Assembly (NCBI GenBank): GCA_038202925.1
Contig: JBBREM010000039.1
Location: 1 to 20,856 of the forward strand
Length of the DNA stretch: 20,856 bases
Direction of reading: 5' to 3'
Origin: JAEVZK01 sp038202925
GTDB taxonomy: Bacteria > Armatimonadota > Fimbriimonadia > Fimbriimonadales > Fimbriimonadaceae
The notes beneath the pieces are model-generated. The model was not told the DNA's origin. It was given only the letters and a program-made list of their open reading frames with translations, and searched no databases. How positions within the stretch are numbered: the first letter of the stretch is position 1; every line of letters begins with the position of its first letter. Made by a program: the position numbers and the translations under genes. Shown piece after piece: positions 1 to 7,476 of this stretch.

Positions 1-3000
1 GGTGCCGCTCGATCAGTTCCATAAGGGAATTGAGCTGCCGGCCCGTCGCACGAGAAATTTCGATCCGCGCCAGCTTCGGCGGCGGCCCATCCGAGAAGGG
101 TCCAAGGTCGAGGCCCGGCTCGAGCAGCTTTACATCCTCGACCCGGATCTCGATCGTCTTCTCGCTTCCGCGCTCGCGGTGCATTACGTAGCCCGTCAGC
201 GATACCACCGTATCCTTCGCCAGGACCTCACGAAGCCTGGCGTAAGTCTTTGAAAAGATGATTCCCGACGCTTGGCCGGTGAAATCTTCGAGCACCAAGG
301 ATGCCATCTTCTCGCCGGTGTTCTTGGTCACGATGGTGCGAAAGGCGGCGATAACGCCTGCCAGCTTGACGAACGTTCCTTCGGCGGTTTCTTCAATGAC
401 GCCGCACGAGTGAGTGGCGCTCTGCTTGAGCACTCGCTCCAGACCGCGAAGCGGATGGTCGGAGACATAGATACCCATGACCTCTTTTTCCATCGCCAGA
501 ATCTCGCCGCGAGAGAACATGTCGGCGTCCGGCAGCACCGGACATTGCGGATGTTGCTGACCCTCGCCGCCGCCTTCGAAGAGCGAGTCTTGACCGGCAA
601 GCCGGTCGCGATTGGCGTTTTCCGCAAACTGCAGCGCAGCTTCCACCTTGTCGAGCAGCTTGCGCCGGTTTCGATCGATGCAGTCCATCGCGCCGGCTTT
701 CACGAGCGCGTCCAGCGCTGTCCGGTTCAGACCCATGGGTTTGAGCCGGTCGCAAAACTCGAACAGGTGCATGAACGGGCCGTTCTCGAGCCGCTCCTTG
801 ATGATTGCCTCGACGATGCCTTCCCCAACGCCTTTGATCGCCACCAGGCCAAATCGGATCGCGCCCTTGGTAGCTCCGCCATCCTTCGTCTTCTTCCCAT
901 TGGTCGCTGGGGATACGGCCGTGCTGTTTAGCTCGATGTTAAAGTCTAGTTCAGAAGCGTTGATGTCGGGCGGCAACACCGGAATCTTCATCTTCCGGCA
1001 CTCTTCGATGAACGCGGTGACTCGGTCTTCCTTCGAGCGATAGACCGCTAACAGCCCAGCCATGTATTCGATCGGGTAGTTGGCCTTCAGCCACGCCGTT
1101 TGGTACGCGAGGATGGAGTAGCACACGGCGTGGGCCTTGTTGAATGCATAGCCCGCGAAGGGCATCAGCAACTCCCAAATCTTGTCGGCATCTTCGGGCC
1201 GAATAGCGTGCTCGGTAGTCCCGGCGAGGAACTCCTTATGCATCTCGGCCATCGCCTTCTTGTCTTTCTTCCCCATCGCGCGGCGAAGGATGTCGGCTCT
1301 GCCGAGCGAGAAGCCAGCGATGGCTTGGACGAGCTTCAGAACCTGGTCCTGGTAGACGATGATGCCGTAGGTCTCCTCCAGGATCGGGCGCATCCGCTCG
1401 TCCAGGTAGGTTGCCTCCCGGCGGCCAAACTTGCTGTCGATGAAGGCCGGAATATGCTCCATCGGTCCCGGCCGGTACAGCGCGACCATGGCCGCGAGCT
1501 CGCGGATCGAGTTGGGCTTGAGCTGGGTGACATACCGAGTCATCCCCCCACCTTCTAGCTGAAACACGCCGATCGTGTCGCCGCGAGCTAGCATCTCGTA
1601 GGTCTTCTCGTCGCCGTCTTCGATCGTCCGAATATCGAACGTGGCATGGCTTTGCAAGCCATGGTTTGCGGGGGTTTGCAACCCCCGTCCAACCCACTGC
1701 CAAGCGTCGAGATTTGCTTTTGCCGGGTTATCAAGTACGTACTCGACGCAATGCTCGTAGTCTTTGCCATCACGCACTAAATGGTCAAAGTATTCGGGCA
1801 TCCAAAGCTCGCCCTCACGACCCATTCTCGCGTTTATCGCGCGAGCAGAGTGGCGCTTCCACGAATGCAGTATCTCCGGCAGCTCGTTCCCTGGAAGCGG
1901 CTCAACTACAACGTGTACATGATTTGGCATCACGCACCATGCATGGATTCGATAGCGGTCGGCCTCGAAATGCGCGAGCGCTTCCTGTACGATTTTCGCG
2001 TTTTCCGCATCCGACAGGATGCAGTTGCCGTGCCCGGCGCCTAGCAGTTCCTCAACTCGATCCCCGTGGAAACGCATCCGCTCGAAACGTTGCTTTGGAG
2101 TGAGCTTCCCTTCTGTGATCAGCCTATCGATTTCTTCGCGCTCAGTTCTCCACTCCTCTGAAACATCTTTCGGAACGGCGTCGGCCAGTCTAAAGTTGAC
2201 GCTGTAGATTGCCCCATCCCGAGTCCAGTGCGGCAAGTATGCCCCCTGTCTCCTTGTGACCTCGCCAGACGGGGCTTGCAAAGCCCCCGAAACCACGGGT
2301 TGAAAACCCGTGTCACGTCTGGTCTTCTCGATGTTCTCGACGGTTCGCGCCAGAACCGTCAGGTTCGAGAGCCCAAGGAAGTCCATTTTGAGAAGGCCGA
2401 TCTTCTCCAGAATGCCCATCTCATACGCAGTCACCGGCTGCCCGTCGCTTGAGCGGTAGAGCGGCACATGATCCACCAGCGGCTCTCCCGAAATCACTAC
2501 TCCCGCTGCATGCACGCCGCAATGGCGCGCCATGCCTTCCACCGACTTCGCGACCTCGACGAGATCGTGCATCCTCGGCTCGCTGTTCACGATCCCGCGA
2601 AATTCGGCGATCTCTTTGAATGCCTTGTCGATCGTCATCCCAGGCACGGTCGGAATGGTCTTGCAAAGTCGGTCAGTTTCAAACGGGGTGTAGCCGAGAA
2701 CCCTTCCGGAATCCTTGATCGCCGCCTTCGCGCCGAGGGTTCCGAACGTCACGATCTGCGCGACGTGATCCTTGCCGTACTTCTCGGTCACATACTTGAT
2801 GATCTCGTCGCTCCGCGCATCCTCGAAGTCCATGTCGTTATCCGGCATGGAGATGCGCTCGGGATTGAGGAATCGCTCGAACGTGAGGTCATACTCGACC
2901 GGATCGACGTCCGTGATCCCGCAGCAGTAAGAAACTAGCGATCCCGCCGCCGAGCCGCGCACTCCGTAGAAGATGCCCCGATCCCGGGTCGCCTGGGCGA

Positions 3001-4027
3001 ACTCCTTCACCAGCAGGAAGTAGTCGCCAAAGCCCGTCTTTTCGATAACGCTAAGCTCGTACTCGAGCCGCTCCAAGCGGGCTTCCGGCTCTTTGCAGCG
3101 GTCCTTCAGACCTTGCAGCGCAACCTCGCGCAGATACTCGAAGTTGTCTTTGCCGGCAGGCACGTCCGGCTGCGGCATGTTCGCCCGCTGCTGTCCTAGC
3201 TCGACGTTGCACATCTCGGCGATCATCGCCGTGTTTTCGAGCGCCTGGGGCGTGTCGCTGAAGATCGCGCCCATCTCCTCGGGCGATTTCAGATAGAACT
3301 CGTCGGTCTCGAACTTCATCCGCTTTTCGTTCGCGACCAACTCGCCCGTCTGAATGCAAAGCAGCACGTCATGCGGCTTCGCATCGCCGCGACAGAGATA
3401 GTGGGCGTCGTTCGTTGCCACCAGCGGCAGCTTTAACTCGCGCGAAATCTTGATCAGGTCGTCTTTGATCTGCGCCTGCTCTTTCAGCCGGTGATCCTGC
3501 AGCTCGATGAAAAAGTTGCCCTCGCCAAAGATCTCCGAATACATGCCGGCGGTGTGCTGCGCCTTGTCGTACTCGCCGTGCAGGAGGTACTGGCAGATCT
3601 CGCTTCCGAGACAAGCGCTCGTCGCGATTACGCCCTTCGAATACTGCCGCAGCAAGTCGTGATCTACTCGCGGCTTGTAGTAGTAGCCTTCGAGCGCGGC
3701 GATCGAGGAGAGCTTGCAGAGGTTGCGGTAGCCCTCCAGGTCCTTCGCTAGAAGCAGCAAGTGATAGGTGCTCTTCCCCTCGGCGGCCCTCGTCTCCTTG
3801 TGCCCGCGAGGGGCAACGTAGGCCTCGACTCCAAGTAGCGGCTTGATGCCTGACTTCCGGCATTCCAGATAGAACTCCATCACGCCGAACATCACGCCGT
3901 GATCGGAAATCGCCAGCGAGTCCATACCCAGCTCCTTGGCGCGCTTCACCATATCCGAAATCCGGTTCGCCCCATCAAGGAGGCTGTATTCCGTGTGGTT
4001 ATGGATGTGGCAAAAGGACGAAGCCAT
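1..4027 (-). CDS. dnaE: DNA polymerase III subunit alpha with an in-frame RAYT transposase insertion (3' end outside window)
   Basis: Replicative polymerase catalytic subunit. The frame is open from the ATG at 4027 to the left edge (1342 codons) with no stop. An N-terminal PHP domain (about residues 1-270) starts with HIHNHTEYSLLDG, which keeps several metal-ligand-type histidines. The PolC-type palm carries the aspartate pair D398/D400 (PDNDMDF) and a third aspartate, D549 (LLKMDFLGL), close to the E. coli positions 401/403/555. Fingers (FQLEGGGM, RPGPMEHIPAF), an HhH segment (AIKGVGEGIVEAI) and an OB-fold region (VKLAGVIAAF) follow. Between EKTRRD and FDIRTIEDG, where E. coli has only a short linker, about 223 extra residues (572-795) encode a Y1 transposase. 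Without the insert the length fits a normal DnaE of about 1160 residues, with some 40 residues still off-window. No Shine-Dalgarno sequence is obvious. It lies downstream of aat on the same strand. Confidence 0.96.
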   Translation of the reverse strand, partial: MASSFCHIHNHTEYSLLDGANRISDMVKRAKELGMDSLAISDHGVMFGVMEFYLECRKSGIKPLLGVEAYVAPRGHKETRAAEGKSTYHLLLLAKDLEGYRNLCKLSSIAALEGYYYKPRVDHDLLRQYSKGVIATSACLGSEICQYLLHGEYDKAQHTAGMYSEIFGEGNFFIELQDHRLKEQAQIKDDLIKISRELKLPLVATNDAHYLCRGDAKPHDVLLCIQTGELVANEKRMKFETDEFYLKSPEEMGAIFSDTPQALENTAMIAEMCNVELGQQRANMPQPDVPAGKDNFEYLREVALQGLKDRCKEPEARLERLEYELSVIEKTGFGDYFLLVKEFAQATRDRGIFYGVRGSAAGSLVSYCCGITDVDPVEYDLTFERFLNPERISMPDNDMDFEDARSDEIIKYVTEKYGKDHVAQIVTFGTLGAKAAIKDSGRVLGYTPFETDRLCKTIPTVPGMTIDKAFKEIAEFRGIVNSEPRMHDLVEVAKSVEGMARHCGVHAAGVVISGEPLVDHVPLYRSSDGQPVTAYEMGILEKIGLLKMDFLGLSNLTVLARTVENIEKTRRDTGFQPVVSGALQAPSGEVTRRQGAYLPHWTRDGAIYSVNFRLADAVPKDVSEEWRTEREEIDRLITEGKLTPKQRFERMRFHGDRVEELLGAGHGNCILSDAENAKIVQEALAHFEADRYRIHAWCVMPNHVHVVVEPLPGNELPEILHSWKRHSARAINARMGREGELWMPEYFDHLVRDGKDYEHCVEYVLDNPAKANLDAWQWVGRGLQTPANHGLQSHATFDIRTIEDGDEKTYEMLARGDTIGVFQLEGGGMTRYVTQLKPNSIRELAAMVALYRPGPMEHIPAFIDSKFGRREATYLDERMRPILEETYGIIVYQDQVLKLVQAIAGFSLGRADILRRAMGKKDKKAMAEMHKEFLAGTTEHAIRPEDADKIWELLMPFAGYAFNKAHAVCYSILAYQTAWLKANYPIEYMAGLLAVYRSKEDRVTAFIEECRKMKIPVLPPDINASELDFNIELNSTAVSPATNGKKTKDGGATKGAIRFGLVAIKGVGEGIVEAIIKERLENGPFMHLFEFCDRLKPMGLNRTALDALVKAGAMDCIDRNRRKLLDKVEAALQFAENANRDRLAGQDSLFEGGGEGQQHPQCPVLPDADMFSRGEILAMEKEVMGIYVSDHPLRGLERVLKQSATHSCGVIEETAEGTFVKLAGVIAAFRTIVTKNTGEKMASLVLEDFTGQASGIIFSKTYARLREVLAKDTVVSLTGYVMHRERGSEKTIEIRVEDVKLLEPGLDLGPFSDGPPPKLARIEISRATGRQLNSLMELIERH
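1645..1663. repeat. Triloop hairpin, outer 3' side of the RAYT element
   Basis: Perfect 8-bp stem catggctt/aagccatg with loop tgc. It is the outermost palindrome at the transposase 3' side and is translated in the dnaE frame as part of NHGLQSHA. Confidence 0.85.
1669..1687. repeat. Triloop hairpin, inner 3' side of the RAYT element
   Basis: Perfect 8-bp stem cgggggtt/aacccccg with loop tgc. It lies 5 bp from the outer hairpin and has the same stem-triloop architecture, so the two form a BIME-like pair. Translated as GRGLQTPA. Confidence 0.85.
2271..2287. repeat. Triloop hairpin, inner 5' side of the RAYT element
   Basis: Perfect 7-bp stem ggggctt/aagcccc with loop gca, located upstream of the transposase domain on its coding strand. 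Translated within GALQAPS. Confidence 0.85.
2294..2312. repeat. Triloop hairpin, outer 5' side of the RAYT element
   Basis: Perfect 8-bp stem cacgggtt/aacccgtg with loop gaa. It marks the upstream boundary of the insertion in dnaE and is translated as part of DTGFQPV. Confidence 0.85.
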
Positions 4028-4159
4028 GGGCTTAGAGGAGGAGCGTTTGGGGCTCCACAGCCTCAACGCGTCAACGCTTTAATTGTGACGTCCACCCTGC
4101 GCGATTTGCCGCAGAGAATTCGACCGCATTTGTCATCCTTGGGCTGATCGTGCGACAGA

Positions 4160-4855
4160 TTAGGTCGACCATGCCGTGGTCTTCCCCAGCGCCCCTTGGA
4201 GCATTTCCATATAGTCCGCGTGAGGCACCGAAATCGCACCGAGGGACTCCAAATGCGGGTTCATCACCTGAGCGTCGAAAATCGTAAACCCGAGCTCCCG
4301 GCACCGCTCGACCATTGCCCAGAGCGCGACCTTCGAGGCGTTTGTCGCCCGGTGGAACATCGATTCAGCACAAAAGCAGGATCCCAACGCAATTCCGTAC
4401 AGCCCGCCAACCAATTCGCCTTGCCGCCAAACCTCCACGCTGTGCCCCCAACCCTCGAAGTGGATTTGCGTGTAGACGCGGATGAATTCCTCGCTGATCC
4501 AGTTGTCTTCCGGCCGCAAGCAAGCCCGCATCACCTGCTCGAAGGCCGCGTCGAATGTGATCCGAAAGCCCCCCTCCTCCAAGTGGTTTGTCTTGGAGGA
4601 GGGGGGTTGGGGGGTGGAGGATTCCCCCTCCCCTTGCGGGGATGTTGGTGCCCCGGGAGCGGGCAGGGGGTGCGGGTAAGTCAGCTTCCGCAACACCCTC
4701 CGCATCGACCGCGAAAGCCGAATCCCAGAAAGTGGAAACAGAGCGCGATGAATAGGCTGAAACCACTCGACGGAGCCATCGTCCATGGTCATCGGAAACG
4801 CGCCTTGCGAGTACGCGTAACGGATCAGCCACGGCGTTAGCTCTTCTCCGCGCAC
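4160..4855 (-). CDS. aat: Leucyl/phenylalanyl-tRNA--protein transferase with an in-frame repeat insertion
   Basis: Cytosolic enzyme that adds Leu or Phe from aminoacyl-tRNA to N-terminal Arg/Lys of proteins, making them N-end-rule (Clp) substrates. Family motifs are clear: GAFPM (19-23), EWFQPIHRALFPL (30-42), RLSRSMRRVLRK (46-57), then FRITFDAAFEQVMRAC (97-112), GWGHSVEVWRQGELVGGLYGIALG (135-158), FCAESMFHRATNASKVAL (161-178) and FDAQVMNPHLESLGA (193-207). The protein is 231 residues. About 36 residues (61-96: proline-rich, then PPSSKTNHLEEG) interrupt the strand that in E. coli runs straight from KRSPYRVT into the conserved domain. They are encoded by a palindromic repeat. Removing them restores a continuous family alignment. 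The ATG at 4855 follows the methyltransferase stop by one base, suggesting translational coupling. Confidence 0.95.
   Translation of the reverse strand: MRGEELTPWLIRYAYSQGAFPMTMDDGSVEWFQPIHRALFPLSGIRLSRSMRRVLRKLTYPHPLPAPGAPTSPQGEGESSTPQPPSSKTNHLEEGGFRITFDAAFEQVMRACLRPEDNWISEEFIRVYTQIHFEGWGHSVEVWRQGELVGGLYGIALGSCFCAESMFHRATNASKVALWAMVERCRELGFTIFDAQVMNPHLESLGAISVPHADYMEMLQGALGKTTAWST
4569..4675 (-). repeat. In-frame palindromic repeat element inside aat
   Basis: A perfect 15-bp stem (4569-4583 with 4592-4606, loop tggtttgt) is followed by a G-rich arm (ggttggggggtggagg) and a segment carrying smaller palindromes (cccc-ttgc-gggg, gccccgggagcgggc). The stem, loop and arm recur at 9067-9116 with few changes. 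Length is not exact: the 3' limit is placed where Aat homology resumes. The element adds about 36 codons with no stop and no frame change. Confidence 0.85.
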
Positions 4856-4856
4856 C

Positions 4857-5582
4857 TTATTCCTTCTGCCAGCACATCACCACGAAGGTCGGCACGCGAA
4901 GGTCGTCTGCCAGCCCCGGCCCCTCTCCCGCCGGCCTTGGCTCTTCGAACGCGGCCAGCCGCAAACCCTGCTCCAAAAACGCGGACATGTACGCGCTCAA
5001 CGGCCGGTGGAAGTTCACAATCTCGATGCCGCCCCAAGCCACCACGTCCGCCCGCTCGTCGAAATAGTTGTCGACTGCCACATGCTTCAGCGCCCCATCC
5101 TCCCGAATCCACGGATCTGGACGAGTCGACATGAACGAATTCACGTTGGCAACCAACACCCGTCCTCCCCTCTTCGTAACTCTCGCCAGTTCCTGAATCG
5201 CCTTGCGAAAGTCAGGGATATCGATCAGCACGAGATAAGCGATGGTGAGGTCAAAGCTTTTATCAGGAAAAGGCAGGGTTTCCCCAACGCCCTCGACATA
5301 CTCACCATCGGGATGGCGTTGCCTGGCGATCTCTCGCAGAGCCCGAGTTGGCTCGACGCCGGTTACCTTGGCTCCGCGCTCGGCGAGCATTCGGGCGAAC
5401 CGCCCCTCCCCGCACCCGACGTCGAGCACATCCAGCCCGCGCACGTCTCCTGCCAGACGCAGCATCGCGGGGTCGAGGATCATCGTGCGGTTAGCCTCCC
5501 CCTTATCCATCAGGGCAGCCCAGTTCGAAGCCGATTTATCCCAAAGGGCCCGCGAGTCCATGAGCGCATAGTCTATTCGCAT
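4857..5582 (-). CDS. Class I SAM-dependent methyltransferase (type 11 family)
   Basis: 241-residue soluble protein with a Rossmann methyltransferase core. Motif I is LDVLDVGCGEGRFARML (about 50-66), the acidic end of strand 2 is VTGVEPT (74-80), motif II-like FPDKSFDLTIAYLVL is at about 105-119, and ARVTKRGGRVLVAN (about 133-146) is the post-motif strand. The C-terminal part (YFDERADVVAWGGIEIVNFHRPLSAY) resembles methyltransferases acting on small molecules or quinone/lipid precursors, but the substrate cannot be told from sequence. The start at 5582 is the first ATG; an internal ATG eight codons on (MDSRALWDKSASNW) is equally plausible. It is first in a tight minus-strand pair with aat, and its 50-bp upstream region is shared with the divergent SDR gene. 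Confidence 0.85.
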   Translation of the reverse strand: MRIDYALMDSRALWDKSASNWAALMDKGEANRTMILDPAMLRLAGDVRGLDVLDVGCGEGRFARMLAERGAKVTGVEPTRALREIARQRHPDGEYVEGVGETLPFPDKSFDLTIAYLVLIDIPDFRKAIQELARVTKRGGRVLVANVNSFMSTRPDPWIREDGALKHVAVDNYFDERADVVAWGGIEIVNFHRPLSAYMSAFLEQGLRLAAFEEPRPAGEGPGLADDLRVPTFVVMCWQKE

Positions 5583-5632
5583 TCACCGATTCACCCATTC
5601 CCCCATACCCCCGCTGGTAAAACATAATCCGC

Positions 5633-6619
5633 ATGAAGCTCCTCATCATCGGCGGCACCCGCTTCCTCGGCCGCGCCTTCGTCGATTTCGCCCTCTCGCG
5701 CAAGCATGAAGTCACCCTCTTCAATCGCGGGCGGACCAACAAAGACCTTTTCGATGTCGAGGCGATCTATGGCGACCGCGATGGAGAAACGAGCAAGCTG
5801 GCGGGCCGGAAGTGGGATGCGGTAATCGACACGTGCGGCTACGTCCCGCGGGTCGTCCGCCAATCCGCCGAAACCCTCAAGGATAGCGTCGGGATGTACT
5901 GCTTTATCTCGACAATCAGCGTGTACAGGGAGCAACAAGCGCCGATCAAGGAAACCGATGAGTTGCTGAGATTCGACAAGACACCGGAAACCGAAGAAAT
6001 AACTGCCGAGAGTTACGGCCCATTCAAAGTGCTTTGCGAAGAGACGATCGAGGACATATTCCCGGGCAAGGCGCTGCATATCCGTCCCGGGCTGATTGTC
6101 GGTCCACACGATACGACCGACCGCCTCACTTACTGGGTCGATCGCTTCCAGCGCCGGGGTGCTGTTCTGCTTCCCAATCGCGCCCAGCAGCCAATCCAGT
6201 TCATCGACGTGCGCGACGTTGCCGAATTCACGATCCGAGAGATCGAATCCAGCACCACCGGCATCTTCAACGCCACCGGCCCCGCCTACGACGTCAACAT
6301 GGGTGAGGTCTGGTCGGCCCTGAAGTCCGAATGCGGAGGAATGCCCACGGAGGCGATTGTCAGCGACGATTTCCTGGTCGAGAACGGCGTGAAGGAATGG
6401 CAAGACCTCCCGTTCATCACGCCCGAGGGAGAAATGCCGATCATCGATCTCACCAAGTCGATGAAGCAGGGCCTGACCCTACGGCCCCTCGACCACACCA
6501 TCCGCGATATCAGCGACTGGCACCGTTCACGCGGCACGGTGGACTTGAAAGCCGGCATGTCCCGAGAGCGGGAGGCGGAGTTGCTAGAAAAGTGGAGCAC
6601 GGTGGCCCCAGCGCCCTAG
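5633..6619 (+). CDS. NAD-dependent epimerase/dehydratase (extended SDR family)
   Basis: 328-residue cytosolic oxidoreductase or epimerase-like protein. The N-terminal dinucleotide motif is LLIIGGTRFLGRAFV (3-17, G-G-T-x-x-L-G variant). FISTISVY (91-98) carries the active-site Ser region and ESYGPFK (125-131) supplies the YxxxK catalytic pair. LHIRPGLIVGPHD (147-159) and IQFIDVRDVAEF (187-198) are typical of the extended SDR sugar-nucleotide epimerase-like group, including CSP41/isoflavone-reductase-like atypical members. The substrate is unknown. The gene is monocistronic between divergent and convergent neighbours. A cataat hexamer at 5623-5628 lies only 4 nt before the ATG, too close for a usual leadered -10 box. 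Confidence 0.88.
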   Translation: MKLLIIGGTRFLGRAFVDFALSRKHEVTLFNRGRTNKDLFDVEAIYGDRDGETSKLAGRKWDAVIDTCGYVPRVVRQSAETLKDSVGMYCFISTISVYREQQAPIKETDELLRFDKTPETEEITAESYGPFKVLCEETIEDIFPGKALHIRPGLIVGPHDTTDRLTYWVDRFQRRGAVLLPNRAQQPIQFIDVRDVAEFTIREIESSTTGIFNATGPAYDVNMGEVWSALKSECGGMPTEAIVSDDFLVENGVKEWQDLPFITPEGEMPIIDLTKSMKQGLTLRPLDHTIRDISDWHRSRGTVDLKAGMSREREAELLEKWSTVAPAP

Positions 6620-6637
6620 TACGACTCAAGCCTCGTA

Positions 6638-6650
6638 ACGCCGAAGGCGT
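6638..6650. repeat. Small triloop hairpin between convergent genes
   Basis: Stem acgcc/ggcgt with a GAA loop, between the ends of the SDR and CxxCH genes. It has no T-tract. It could be a weak bidirectional terminator or a REP-like remnant, since the stem-triloop form resembles the hairpins in dnaE. Confidence 0.35.
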
Positions 6651-6688
6651 GTAACCGCTGCGGGAAGCTGCGCCGACGCTAGCAGAAT

Positions 6689-7414
6689 CTACGAACTCAG
6701 GGGACCGCCCCGGGCAACCTTCACCGGAGCATCCGATACATCTACGGTCGGGTGCGCCGCCCCGAAGCCAGCCAACTCCGCCATCGCGCGCTTAACATTG
6801 GCTTGGGAGAATCCATCGAAGACCTTGAAGGTTTCGCCTAACCGAGAAATCGCCACCATGTCGAGCCCCTTCCGCACGCCAAATTTCTTAATCGCCGCGC
6901 GATCTGGGTCGGGCAAGACCCTCAGCTTCGAGTCCAAGTCCTGGGTGAGCTTCAGCGCCGCGTCCATATCGACCGGAGCCACGCTCACCACCGTCACCGC
7001 ATTGCCGTAAGCGAGAGCCACCTCCTTCAGAACCTTGGCCGCCAGCTTCTGCGAGGTGTCCGCCTTGTCAAAGAAAACCACTAGCACCGGACCGTGCAGC
7101 GATGCCAGTTGCACCTGGGCCGTCGCCGGGCCCGACACGTTGCCCACATACCTACACTTTGCCGCCGCTTCGCTCGCTACGACGTCCATCGCTACGCCCG
7201 CGATCGAAGATTCACGCTTCTCGTCGAAGCGCTGAAACGAGAGGTTGTTGCCGCCGTAAAACATACCGCGGAAACCCCTCTCGCCGCCTCCCCGAACGCT
7301 CAGATGGCAATACCCGCAAGCCTTCCCTTCCCTCCTCGCGTAGATCGGCCGAGCTTCCGCGGTGAAGATTCCGGCGATGAGCACGATCGGGAGCAGGTAC
7401 AGCAGCTTCTTCAT
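6689..7414 (-). CDS. Exported CxxCH (cytochrome c-like) protein with a thioredoxin-fold domain
   Basis: 241 residues. The N-terminus KKLLYLLPIVLIAGIFTAEA is a classical signal peptide, so the protein should be periplasmic. A single heme c attachment site CGYCH (33-37) follows in a short segment rich in Gly/Arg (LSVRGGGERGFRGMFYGG). From about residue 108 a thioredoxin/redoxin-like fold appears: GPVLVVFFDKADTSQK, then VTVVSVAP, then LRVLPDPDRAAIKKFGV, then DMVAISRLGETFKVFDGF. The place where CxxC or a peroxidatic Cys would sit reads DKADTSQ, so the thioredoxin domain has no redox cysteine. A role in electron transfer or heme/thiol sensing is possible; function is not established. It is convergent with the SDR gene and divergent from the DUF6265 remnant. 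Confidence 0.75.
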   Translation of the reverse strand: MKKLLYLLPIVLIAGIFTAEARPIYARREGKACGYCHLSVRGGGERGFRGMFYGGNNLSFQRFDEKRESSIAGVAMDVVASEAAAKCRYVGNVSGPATAQVQLASLHGPVLVVFFDKADTSQKLAAKVLKEVALAYGNAVTVVSVAPVDMDAALKLTQDLDSKLRVLPDPDRAAIKKFGVRKGLDMVAISRLGETFKVFDGFSQANVKRAMAELAGFGAAHPTVDVSDAPVKVARGGPLSS

Positions 7415-7476
7415 GAATGATGGTTAAACGCTCGTCGAGGCCGAAAGGTTTACCGCTCTGCAATACACTTCGATGT

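Larger units (their letters stand above)
1645..2312 (-). mobile_element. REP-associated tyrosine transposase (RAYT, HUH/Y1) element inserted in frame in dnaE
   Basis: The region between the outermost hairpins encodes a RAYT/IS200-like Y1 transposase in the dnaE frame. It contains LPHWTRDGAIYSVNFRLAD (typical N-terminus of this family), the HUH motif in VMPNHVHVVVEP (H703/H705 in dnaE numbering), LHSWKRHSARAIN, LWMPEYFDHLVRD, and a candidate nucleophile Tyr763 in EYVLDNPAKANL. All catalytic signatures look intact. Two triloop hairpins lie on each side, as expected for REP/BIME-type substrates of these enzymes. There is no stop codon at either end, so element and host gene form one ORF. On the coding strand an AAGGAGA motif (2255-2249) precedes a TTG at 2236 by 12 nt and may be a relic of the transposase's own ribosome binding site. 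Element limits are inferred from the hairpins and from DnaE homology, not from an empty-site comparison. Confidence 0.9.

Noticed and set aside
1645..2312. Intein in dnaE
   Set aside because: DnaE is a common intein host, but the insert has no N-terminal Cys/Ser splice block, no C-terminal His-Asn followed by Cys/Ser/Thr, and no LAGLIDADG motif. Its motifs are those of a Y1 transposase.
1781..2316. Open frames opposite or out of frame within the dnaE insert
   Set aside because: They show no family motifs; the dnaE frame itself carries the transposase signatures.
5615..5632. Promoter with a -10 box cataat for the SDR gene
   Set aside because: The hexamer is only 4 nt before the ATG and no -35 element is convincing, so it is not listed as a site.
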